Source: Tragulus kanchil
Lineage: Eukaryota; Chordata; Mammalia; Artiodactyla; Tragulidae
Direction: 5' to 3'
Assembly (NCBI GenBank): GCA_022376925.1
Contig: JAIOJX010000031.1
Span: 133,876,854-133,940,853 of the forward strand
Length of the DNA stretch: 64,000 nucleotides
A program made the position numbers and the translations under genes. Positions 1-32,400 of the stretch are shown in pieces. The notes beneath the pieces are model-generated. The model saw only the letters and a program-made list of their open reading frames with translations. It ran no database searches and had not been told where the DNA came from. Numbering within the stretch: position 1 is the stretch's first letter; every line of letters begins with the position of its first letter.

Positions 1-21625
<21,625 letters not shown>

Positions 21626-22310
21626 TCCCGCCGCCGCCTCGCCCGCCTCCGCCCGTGCCTGGCCACCCTCTCCGGTTCTAGATTCCGGCTCCCCAGCCTC
21701 CGGCCTCTGCCCTCCCCCGGGCTCCAGGCGCCCCGCCCCGACGTACCTGGCCGTCCTCGCTCCACACCGTCTCTAGGGTCTCCCCGTGTGCTAGATTCTA
21801 CTGCTGCTGAGCCCTAGATCCCGACCCGCCTGAGAGTCCTGGACTCCGCTGCACCAAGTTACAGAACCGCCCAGGAGGTCTAGCCGTCCTGGTAGAATCC
21901 ACGCCTCTCTCTTTCTCTCTCTCCTTTTTTCCTTCTTCTTTCTGGGAAGTAGTCTCATGGGGTGGGCTGTTCCAGACTAGGATTCCAGAACAAATCCCCA
22001 CCTTCGAGGCCCAGCCACCTTCGCTCTGAAGTGGGAGCCCCCCAGCCCCGGCCCATCCCGTGCTCCAGCGCCCCTCCGCGCTCTAGGGAATTCCTAGGGT
22101 GTAGGGACGACTCCCGACTGTCCTCAGCCAGCTTTTGTCCCAGACTCCTCCACCCCAGGCTCACCCCCGCATGGCTCCTCCGGTGCTGCTCTACCCCGCT
22201 CTGCCCCGGTGCCTGCCGCTCTTGGGGAACTCCGCCGTCTCCCCCAGGCTTCTTTGCCCTTCCCGCCTCGCCACAGCTGCTGGAGAATAAATCTGGGATG
22301 CTGATACTCA
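21626..22310 (+). other. PRKCG: PRKCG 3' untranslated region
   Basis: GC-rich 3' UTR from the stop codon to just past the poly(A) signal. The exact cleavage site cannot be read from sequence but should lie 10-30 bases after 22291. Confidence 0.85.
22286..22291 (+). terminator. PRKCG: PRKCG poly(A) signal AATAAA
   Basis: Canonical AATAAA hexamer about 660 bases after the stop codon, followed by a GT/T-rich stretch (gtgtctgaatgttttcttc). Confidence 0.85.
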
Positions 22311-22806
22311 AGTGTCTGAATGTTTTCTTCTAAGCTTGTAGAATGAAGGGGGCGTGGAGGTGGGGCAATGACCGCACATAGAAACACACACACTGGAGCT
22401 GAGAAGGGGGTTCCAGAGAGGGCGGAAATGCAGAGACCCATAACGTTACCCACGGCATAAGAGCAGAGAACAGAGACCCGGAGAGAGTAGGGACACAGAG
22501 AGAGCCGTACAGAGGCCCGAGTGGACACAGGAAGAAAGGCAGAGTGGTCCGCATGGGCAGCGGAGCGTGCACGGCCGAGATCCAGAGCACGCGCACATTT
22601 GCCCAGAGCTCTGAAAAGCTCCCAGGAGCACACAGACACACCAAGACCGGCGACTGGGAAGCCCTAAGAGGGAGGCCGAAAAGCGAGCCAGAGAAACCCG
22701 TGAGCATCATCAGCGTGCTGGGGGTACAGAGCGGACAGACGCACCCTGTGGCCCTCTTTCCTTGACCCACTTGCGAGGAGGGGCGTGGCGAGGACGGTGT
22801 AGATGG

Positions 22807-22890
22807 ACTACAATTCCCAGCAGACCCCGCGGCAGACCTCGCCCCGGGCGCGGCCTCCACCGCCGCCCGGGCCGATGGGAAGTGTAGTCC
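22807..22890. promoter_or_regulatory. Inverted pair of ZNF143/THAP11-like motifs
   Basis: actacaattcccagca at 22807-22822 on + matches the known ZNF143/THAP11 (SBS) core. tgggaagtgtagtcc at 22876-22890 is a second, minus-strand version. The spacing is about 54 bases. Binding is inferred from motif match only. Confidence 0.6.
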
Positions 22891-23829
22891 AGGACGGGGA
22901 CGGGCCCTTGGACGGGTGTGCCGCCGTCCGTGTGTCTGGAGGCGACGGAGCCCCAGAGCTTCACAGGCCCCCTTGGGGAGCCTCGGCGTCTCCGCCCCTG
23001 CAGACTCCCGGGTTCCCGGGGCTCGGTCCGGTTAGGGGCTGCGGCTCCGCCCTGTCCCCCCGGCCCGGCCCCGGTGCCCCCATCCGAGCCGGCGGCCCCC
23101 AGCCCCTGCTCCGACCCTCGGCGGGCGGCCTGGCCCTTTAAGAGTGGCCCCGCTGACATCACGGCTGGGGGTGCTGGCCCGGCTCCCGGCTCCGCGGCGG
23201 CTGCAGGACCGGCTCCGCTCTGCGCCCGCCCGCTGCTCAGGGGACCCCGGCCCGGGACGCCCCCTCCCGCCCCTCCAGCCGCCCAGACCCCAGGCTCCGC
23301 CCCTCGCCTGCCCAGAGAGCCCCAGTCTTCACCAGGCCCCCCCCCAGGATTGCCTGGCGTCTCTCCTTCCCGGGGTCTCTCCTCTCTCTCTCTCGCTCTC
23401 TCTACCTCAAGGTCTCTGGGTCTCAGCCTCTCGCAGCCCGAAGGCCTTTGACAGTCCACCTGTCTCTCTCTGCGACCTCTCCACTAGCAGGACCCCAGAA
23501 GCTCGGAGCCTGGAGGAAGAGGGGGCCTTTCTAGACCCGACCTCGGCCTCTCCATTCCCCCTCAGTCTCTTCTGGGCCCTCTCTGGGTCGGCTCCAGCTC
23601 CAGACCTTCGCAGCCTCCAGGTCTCGGGGGGCTTCTCGACTCCCGGCGCGGTCTCTCTGCCCATCCCGGGCTCCCCGCCTCGGTTGCCGTTCCCTCTGGC
23701 TCCCCACCTCCCCATTCCGCGGGCCCCTCTTCCTCCCTCCCTGCATCTCTCCCCCTCCCTCCCCGCCCCTCCCCTCCTCCGCCGCAGCCAATGAGCGGCC
23801 GCCGGTCCCAGCTCCCGGCGCTGTCCGCC

Positions 23830-24018
23830 GAGTGAGGCCGCGGGCGCGGGGGCGGGGGCGGAGGCCGGGAGGGGCCGGGACGCCGGGCTCCGGGGCGGGG
23901 GCGGGGGGCGCGGGCAGCGGCGACCCCGGGGGCGGCGGCAACGGCCGGGGGAAGCCGCGGGGCCGGTCATGCGGCTGCGGGGCCCGCGGCCCGGAGCGTC
24001 CGCCCAGCCCTGAGCGAG
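23830..24018 (+). other. CACNG7: Putative non-coding exon 1 of CACNG7
   Basis: The sequence ending cctgagcgag|gtgagcgag gives a good splice donor at 24019 at the downstream edge of the CpG island. The first coding exon begins with an acceptor, so a non-coding upstream exon is needed. The 5' end (about 23830) is a guess from the CCAAT and GC boxes. Confidence 0.5.
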
Positions 24019-26193
24019 GTGAGCGAGAGCGGAGGGTCCTGGGAGGAGGGGGCTGGAGGCCGGGGGCTTCTTTGGAGATGGCGGGGGTCGGGACGGAGAG
24101 GCCGGGACTAGGTCTCTCCGTAGGGTGAGGTTCTAGTGACTCGACGCCCGAGTTCGGGCGGCACTGGGAGGGGGCTGGAGGGACGTTTAGGCCTCAGGAG
24201 CCCGGTTGGACGGGGTCCGAGGCTCCCAGAGTGGGGCAACTCGACTCTTAAGGTCCGAATCTCAGCCGATCCTGGGCCCAGGGGAGGGTGCGGCCCGGGT
24301 GGTGGAGGGAGGCTGTCCTGGATGCAGGGGAAGCCCGGGCCGGGTGAGGGTAGGCTGTGAGTCTGAAAAGGGGGGTCCCCAGAAAGAGGGAGAGTGCGTC
24401 TCCCGAGAGATTGGAGGGAGACGGGGTCTGGACTTGGGGCTCGGAGAATGGGACCCTCGGGGATGCAAAATCCTATATTTAGGAAAAGCGAGGATAAAAA
24501 AGGGTAAGACGGAGGCTCTGGGCCTGGGGAGGCGGGGAGCAGGGGTCCCAGAGGAGGAAGGGTTGGAGGCTAGAGGAGAAGGAGGAGATCCGGGCGGGCT
24601 GTCTGGAGTGAGGAGTGAGGCAGAAGAGCCCCCGGGGGCAGTGAGACGGGTGACGGTGGGTAGCGTCCCAGAGTGAGAGTCCGAGGAGGCGGTGGGGGAG
24701 CTGAGGTCAGCTTCCTGGGACGGAGCCTGTCTGGGAGATGGGGGTTTCGAGGCTGGTTTCCCAGATGAGCAGAGTGGAAGGGGAGCCGACAGCTGGCGGT
24801 CCAGCCTTGGAGCCATAGGACGGGGGATGGGAGGAAGAGCTGGTCTGAGCCCTGCCTGTCTCAGACTCCTGAATCCCTCCAGAGGCTGGGGGTGGGGCAG
24901 GTGAGGAGGGGGCGCCGGAGGCAGTGATGGGAGTGGGGCAGGCAGGATGAAGGTGGTCTCAAACTTTAGAGTTCTTATTGGGATGGTGTCAGGTTTCAAG
25001 ACTTCAAGAATTCCGGCTAAGGCTAAGGAGAATTGGCGGCTCTAGTCTTGGCTGCATTGTTGGGGAGGCTGGCTGTTGATTAGGGGTCTTAACCTTCATG
25101 GTTAAAAAAAGTGATGGAGATTGTGATATTCAGGTAGGTTGAGGGCTCTCATAGAGATAAGAGGAGGATCCCAGCTTGAGTCTCCCAGGTCATGAGACTG
25201 TGGTTTAGGGAGAAGTTCTTGGTAAAGGGTGAGCGTGGAGGCTCAGGGGTTAGGAGCTCCCTCTCCAGATTTCAGATTGGGCATTTGGAGACCACAGCCA
25301 TGAACTGGGGAGTCTGTTGTTTGAAGGGTCCAGTATCAGGGAAACCTGGGTTCCAGGTTGGACATTCAAGAGGGTTAATTGGAAGTCCTGGTCTGGGATG
25401 GGGAGTGTGGAATCCAGACTCTGGTTGGGAATTTGGGATCTTGTAAAGAGGATGGAGGAGGAGTTGAGATCATGGGCTTCCTGATTTGGGTCCTAGAGTT
25501 CAGAGCACAGATTCTGAGTTTGAAGAAGGGCCGCTTGTTTCACTGGAGTGCTCTGACTAAGGTGCTGAGACCAGGGGATTCCCAGATGATGGTTTATTCT
25601 GAAATCTCTAGCCAAAATCCTGGCCCCAGTATTCTGGGTTCCAGTGTCTGGGATGGAGTTCTAGCATCCCAGGTTCAAAGTCTGGCAGGGATTTGGGATG
25701 GGGAGGATTAAGGTCTTGGAATCTTGGATCTGGGTCACAGTCCATGATTTCATATTAGGATGCCAAATCGAGGTCAAGACACCATATCAGAGTTAGAAAG
25801 TCAAGGTCTTGGTGTTAGAACTGGACATTAAGGGTCAAGAGTCTAAGGGTTTAAACTTAGATGGACGGGTTGAGGTCAAGGTCAGGTTACAGGGTTAGGG
25901 GCCTGTTAGCTACTCCCCTGGAGGATTTCTGATTCCTCAGAGTTCAAAAAAAAGGTTTCAGGGTATCAGGTCAAGATATGGAGTCGGGATTGTTGGCCAA
26001 CATTGGGGTTTCTAGACAAGTCACTGATTGATTGACATCCAGCTTGGAGTCACAGGTCAGAACTGAGAGGGCAGATAGGAAAGAGTTCCTTTCCAGGGTT
26101 GCCGTTTCTGGGCCGCATCTCCCCTAGCTGCTTGCTGCTTGGGGACTCCAGGGCTCCCCTCTGGTCTCTCCACTGGAGCTTCCGGTCCCCCAG
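24019..26193 (+). other. CACNG7: CACNG7 intron 1 (putative)
   Basis: G-rich, mostly unique intron sequence between the putative non-coding exon and the first coding exon. It contains degenerate words such as gggttgggatttgggat but no recognised SINE, and none of the 1.1-kb duplications. Confidence 0.55.
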
Positions 26194-26418
26194 GCCCCGC
26201 AGGGCGCCCCCCGCCGCTGAGGATGAGTCACTGCAGTAGCCGCGCCCTGACCCTGCTGAGCAGTGTGTTCGGTGCCTGTGGCCTGCTGCTTGTTGGCATC
26301 GCGGTCAGCACAGACTACTGGCTGTACATGGAGGAGGGAACAGTGCTGCCACAGAACCAGACCACGGAGGTCAAGATGGCGCTGCACGCCGGCCTCTGGC
26401 GGGTTTGCTTCTTCGCAG
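26194..26418 (+). CDS. CACNG7: CACNG7 first coding exon (ATG at 26223)
   Basis: The acceptor cggtcccccag ends at 26193, then a short 5' UTR and ATG at 26223. Encodes MSHCSSRALTLLSSVFGACG, TM1, the DYWLYMEEG start of the first extracellular loop, the NQT glycosylation site and GLWRVCFFA. Donor gtacag starts at 26419. Coding part is 196 bases. Confidence 0.95.
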
Positions 26419-29400
26419 GTACAGACCCCAGTTGCCCTCTGTCCCTTCCTTTGCATGGGATCTGTCCTTATCCATAGTTTCCCCCCATGAGGAGGGAAAC
26501 CTAGAAACCAATCCTGTGTCTCTCCTAGACAGTCACGTTTCTACCTGGAGATTCAATGGCTAAGGCTCCCCAGATGGCACAGGGGTAAAGAATCTGCCTG
26601 CCAGTGCAAGAAAGCCAGGCTCTATCCCTGGGTTGGGAAGATCCCTTGCAGTGGGAAATGGCAACCCACTTCAGTTTTCTTGCATGGAAAATCCTGTGGA
26701 CAGAGGAGCCTGGCGAGCTACAGTCCATGGGGTCCCAGAGTCAGACACAACTGAGCAGTTGAGCACACACACACACACACACACACGCTCAATTCCTAGC
26801 GTCTTATTCTCTTCATCTAAGAAGCCTAACGATCACATCATCAGCAGGTCCCTAATCCCAGGAATCCCCTGGAGCCCCCGGCCCAGTAGAAACAGTAGTC
26901 CACGTTCAGAACTTTTCTCCTGGACAGTTCCAGTGTTGACTGGGAAAAATAACAGTATCTATGCTTCCCAGCCGCCACGGAGACTGCTCCTTCCAGGAAT
27001 CCTGTCCCACCTCAACTCCTAGGGATTCCCTCTTTAGGAATCCAGGAGTCCTGGCCAAGGAACCCTCCTTCCTTGAGACTCAGGCTTCCAGCCTGTCCTC
27101 CTTCCAAGGGTCTCTAGAGCAACTTGCAGTAGGAGCTTCCAGACTCGTGCACCCTCTTCTGTAACACCCTAAGAGTAATACAAATGCAGTACAGAGTAGC
27201 ACAGACTAGACATGGACTATGCCCCAGAACCCTCCCATCCTGGGGTGTCTCCACCGTGTGTCCTTTCCCTGACCACCTTTCCAGAGCTCAGGAGACTCCC
27301 ATGCAGCCCTGCCTTCTGATCTTCCCCGCAGGCCGGGAAAAGGGTCGCTGCGTGGCCTCGGAATACTTCCTTGAACCAGAGATCAACTTGGTGACGGAGA
27401 ACACAGAGAATATTCTGAGTGAGGGGAAGCATGGGGTGCGAGGGTCAGGCAACAAGAGGGAGGGTCTGGGGAGAAAGGGCAGGCCAGGTGAAAAGAACCT
27501 GCCTGCCAATGCAGGCCACATAAAGAGACTTCCTGGGTGGGGAAGATCCCCTGGAGGAGAAAATGGCAATCCACTCCAGTATTCTTGCCTGGAGTATCCC
27601 ATGGACAGAGGAGCCTGGCGGGCTACAGCCCATGGGGTCGCCAAGGGTCAGACACGACTTACCACGTCGTGTGGAGTGGGTGGAGTGGAGCGATTGGGTG
27701 AGGAGGAGGGGCCAGGTTGAAGGGGCGGGGCTAAGAAGTGGGTACGGTCCGTAGCTAAGGGGTGGGGTCAAGCCAAGGAGGTGTGGCCTGGGTGAAGGGG
27801 TGGAGCCACACGAGGAGGCGGGTGGAGGAAGTAGATAGCTCCTAAGAATGGGGAGGTGTGCCCCGGAGAGTTCCCTCACCTCCGTCCTTCTTACCCCTCC
27901 CCCAGAGACAGTGCGCACAGCCACCCCCTTCCCCATGGTCAGCCTCTTCCTCGTGTTCACCGCCTTCGTCATCAGCAACATTGGCCACATCCGACCGCAG
28001 AGGACCATTCTGGCCTTCGTTTCCGGCATCTTCTTCATCCTGTCGGGTAAGCCGCAGGAAAGGACGAATAGGCTGCGGGACCGGTTCAGGTTTCAGGAAC
28101 CTGAGTTCCTCTTCCTGTCAGCCAGCCATGTCCTTGCTGGGTACTCCTGAAGGAGTTTTGGGACCTCTCTGAGCCCCACTTTCCTTCTCTGTGAAATGGA
28201 GCTTGCAACACTTCTCAGGGAGCACTTATTGGGTGCTAATTAGGCACCAGGCTCTGTTCTGATACCCACAACAGTCCTGTGAGGTAAACGCTATTAATAG
28301 CCCCATTTTACAGATATGGAAACAAACACTCCGCGGAATGAAGTCATTTGCTCAGGGCCTTACAACCAGTGAGAGGCAGAGATGGGACTCACCCTCACAC
28401 ATGTCGCCTCCAGAGGCTGTATTTTTAACCACTCCTGATATTTTAGCAATTAACAGTTTACAAGGCTCTTTATATTCTGTGCAATGTATTCCTTGAATAT
28501 TTTTCAAACAGAGAAGTCAAAAGACCCATGTACCCATCGCTTCAAGCTGATCATTACTGCATCATGGGCTCTGCTTTATCCTGTTTCTGTCTCTTTCTAC
28601 CCATCTGTGCGTCTATGTTATTACTATTTAAAAATGCATTTCAGAGTGAGTTGCAGGCATCAGTATACTTCAACCTAAATTCTTTACCGTGCCTGTCATT
28701 AGCTAGACTTCAGTGTTTGTGTATAGTTCTCTTTTCTTGGGAGATCCAAGGCCCTTATGCATGGGCAGCCTCTTAACCTTCTAACATCCCTGTCTGGGGA
28801 TGTTATTAATATTTATTTGATAAAATGGGGATACTGGGTCCCGAAATTGTGCAGGGAGTTGCTTGTCATGCCAGCGTAAGCGGGCTCCCCAGGGACTCAA
28901 GTGTCCTGAGCTCCAGAGTAGAGCTCTTTCTGAAGTGTTTTTCTCCTCCAGAGTTCAGCTCAGCCCAGTCCAATTCAGTCCAACTCAGCTCAGGTCAGGC
29001 CACGTCCGCTCTGACACACTTAACGCCATCCATCTGGCCCAACTAACCCCAATCTATTCTGACTCAACTTTTCAGTTCAATTCGAATTACTTCAACATGA
29101 TTTAATTAAGCTCCGCTGGGGCCCTTTTAATTCAGCTGATAGTTTATGAAACCACCCCGCTGCCCCCTTGCTCCTGTTCTGTCCCCTGGGGCCCCCACAC
29201 TCGGCCACCTCTTTGGAATCAGCTCCGCAAATAATTGAAGATGGATCTTCAAAAGAATCCCTTTTCCAGCCTCCTCCCTGCTCCTCACCTGGCTTTCTCT
29301 GGGCTCAACCTCCCCCATGCCTCCAACCTAACCCTCCAAGACCTCATCTCTGGAAACCAGGGTGCAACCTCCGTGCAAACTTGTATCACAGCAGGCAGAG

Positions 29401-32400
29401 CCAGCTGCCGAGCTAAAATGAGATATATAACATATCCCCACTTCTGAGTGTCAGATGGAGAAACAGTGGCCTGGAGAAAGAGAAAGTGGAGCAAGGGCAA
29501 GGAGCAGGGGGGCTTTGATCCAGCCCACCTGAAAGGGTTGAAGGAAAATCTTATTGTTCATGGCTCACCGCAGAGGAAACTGAAGAGGTGGGAGAGCTGA
29601 CAGCCGACGGCGCTGGCTGTAGACTTGAGGGTGGTCTCATCCCCACAGCCTTGCTTACTCCAAGGCATCAGGGCCTCACATCCCAACATCAAGTCAAGTA
29701 TTGGTTGGTGTCGTCCGGGCTGGAAGTCAGGCCTCTGATGTAACCATAGAGTAATCTGGGAGGATTGAATTCCACTTCCTGAGCTTTGTAGACTGTGACC
29801 TATGCACCCTACCCAAGGTATCCAAGGCTGTAGCCTGCAGTGGCTGAAGGTGCATGCTGCTGTGAATCTAGCATGACCTGGGCTACGGGTGTGGAGCTGC
29901 AGCCTTGCTCTTGAGAGCTGTTGAGGACGAGCCTGGGGTCAGCAGGACGTGGGGTTTAGGGCCAGATAGGAGACACCTCAGGCTCTGTGGGCTCTGTGAG
30001 CATGCCAGAGCAGCCAGAGGGGTAGCAATGGGTCTGGCTGTGCTCCAATAATTCTATTTACGGGCCCTAAAATTTGAATTTGATGTCGTTTGCATGGATC
30101 ATGGAATTTTATTCTTTGGCCTTTTTTTGCAACCATTAAAAGATGCAAAAACCGAGCTTAGTTTGCAAACCTTATGAAAACAGTGGAACCAATGGTAATT
30201 TTCTCACCCCTGCTCTTGATCATGGATGTGACGGGCCAACCCAGGGTTTGGTCTGTAGCAGTCAGTGCTCAACATGTGGCAGTTTTAAATAAATAAATGC
30301 ACACATGCATATGTGCATTAATAGTAGCAGCAGCAGCCCCCATGATAATAAACAGTTAATTGAGTGCCACGGTTTGGGGAAGTTCTAAGTGCTTCGTGCA
30401 AATTAAGCGATGTCTTCTTCTTCACCTCATAAGACAGATGCTATTTTTATTCCCATTTTCTATTTGTGGAAACAGAAGCTCTCAGAAGCTCAGTTGCTCC
30501 ATGGCAGAAGCAGGATTCCAGCCCGGACTTCCACCCTGGTGTTCTCCTGCCCCACCATACTTAAAAGACAAAGGAGATTCAAAGAGAGGAGAGGTCAGGG
30601 ACGTCCCTGGGGGTTCAGTGGCTAAGACTCCATGCTCCCAGTGTGGGGGGCCTGGGTTCCATCACGCCCAGGTCCGGGAACCAGAGTCCACGTGCCACAA
30701 CTAAGAGCTTCGATACCACAACCGAGATCAAAGATCTCGTGTGCTCCTAAGACCCAGCTAGCCACAGGAAGGAAGGAAATAAAGAAAGAAGGAAGGAAAG
30801 GAAGAAAAGGGTGGAAATGGTAGCACTATCTTAGATCCTGGAATGGAATATGGTAGTCCAGCACCTGGTGTTCCCAGTGAGGAAACTGAGGCATAGAGAC
30901 AAGAGTGTGGATCAAGGTCTGGTAAATGGTAAGCGGACATTCAGTTTTTGTTTTTTTTTCTTTGTTTTGGACATTCAGTTTTGGAGAAAGGTTGATGTTC
31001 AGTTTTCCTTCAGCTGGGGAAGGCGGGGGAGAGGTGTTCAAGGTCCCTCAGGGCCCTGTGTGGGGGAAAACACCAAAAGGAAAGAGACTGGACACAGGCA
31101 GAGAGAGGAGCTGGCTTCTGCTGTAGTCAAGGCTTCCAGTGTGGTCTGGGCTTCCGCTGTGGTCCAGGCAGGAGCTGGTAAGATGCTCACTGGGGTGGGG
31201 GATGGAAGGGTAACTGTGACTGCATGGCTCTGAGAGAGAAGGATATTGACAGAAGAATCGATAGAACCAGATGACTGCGTGGGTGTGATCAGTGAGAGAA
31301 GGGGGAACCGGCTGGAGTGACGTGGGTTTTCTTTTCCAGGTCATGAGAGGCATGCTTTCCATGCCTGGCTGCTGTTAACCCCTGCTCCTCATGGATGTTT
31401 GTTAGCAGTCAGTGCTCAACATGTGGCAGTTTTAAATAAATAAATGCACACATGCATATGTGCATTAATAGTAGCAGCAGCAGCCCCCATGATAATAAAC
31501 AGTTAATTGAGTGCCACGGTTTGGGGAAGTTCTAAGTGCTTCGTGCAAATTAAGCGATGTCTTCTTCTTCACCTCATAAGACAGATGCTATTTTTATTCC
31601 CATTTTCTATTTGTGGAAACAGAAGCTCTCAGAAGCTCAGTTGCTCCATGGCAGAAGCAGGATTCCAGCCCGGACTTCCACCCTGGTGTTCTCCTGCCCC
31701 ACCATACTTAAAAGACAAAGGAGATTCAAAGAGAGGAGAGGTCAGGGACGTCCCTGGGGGTTCAGTGGCTAAGACTCCATGCTCCCAGTGTGGGGGGCCT
31801 GGGTTCCATCACGCCCAGGTCCGGGAACCAGAGTCCACGTGCCACAACTAAGAGCTTCGATACCACAACCGAGATCAAAGATCTCGTGTGCTCCTAAGAC
31901 CCAGCTAGCCACAGGAAGGAAGGAAATAAAGAAAGAAGGAAGGAAAGGAAGAAAAGGGTGGAAATGGTAGCACTATCTTAGATCCTGGAATGGAATATGG
32001 TAGTCCAGCACCTGGTGTTCCCAGTGAGGAAACTGAGGCATAGAGACAAGAGTGTGGATCAAGGTCTGGTAAATGGTAAGCGGACATTCAGTTTTTGTTT
32101 TTTTTTCTTTGTTTTGGACATTCAGTTTTGGAGAAAGGTTGATGTTCAGTTTTCCTTCAGCTGGGGAAGGCGAGGGAGAGGGTGTTCAAGGTCCCTCAGG
32201 GCCCTGTGTGGGGAAGACACCAAAAGGAAAGAGACTGGACACAGGCAGAGAGAGGAGCTGGCTTCTGCTGTAGTCAAGGCTTCCAGTGTGGTCTGGGCTT
32301 CCGCTGTGGTCCAGGCAGGAGCTGGTAAGATGCTCACTGGGGTGGGGGATGGAAGGGTAACTGTGACTGCATGGCTCTGAGAGAGAAGGATATTGACAGA

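Larger units (their letters stand above)
22780..24060 (+). promoter_or_regulatory. CACNG7: CpG island, likely CACNG7 promoter and first exon
   Basis: Strongly GC- and CpG-rich for about 1.3 kb. It holds an NF-Y-type CCAAT box (agccaatgag, 23786-23795), GC boxes (gggggcgggggcgg, from 23850) and an inverted pair of ACTACA-n-TTCCC motifs (22807-22822 and 22876-22890). It sits between the PRKCG 3' end and the CACNG7 start codon, so the promoter role is inferred from position and composition. Confidence 0.7.

Noticed and set aside
22710..23459. 249-codon antisense open frame in the CpG island
   Set aside because: Gly/Ala/Arg/Pro-rich translation of GC-rich DNA where stop codons are rare. No homology or splice signals.
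24262..24999. 245-codon antisense open frame in CACNG7 intron 1
   Set aside because: Pro/Ser-rich compositional frame in GC-rich intron DNA, without recognisable domains.
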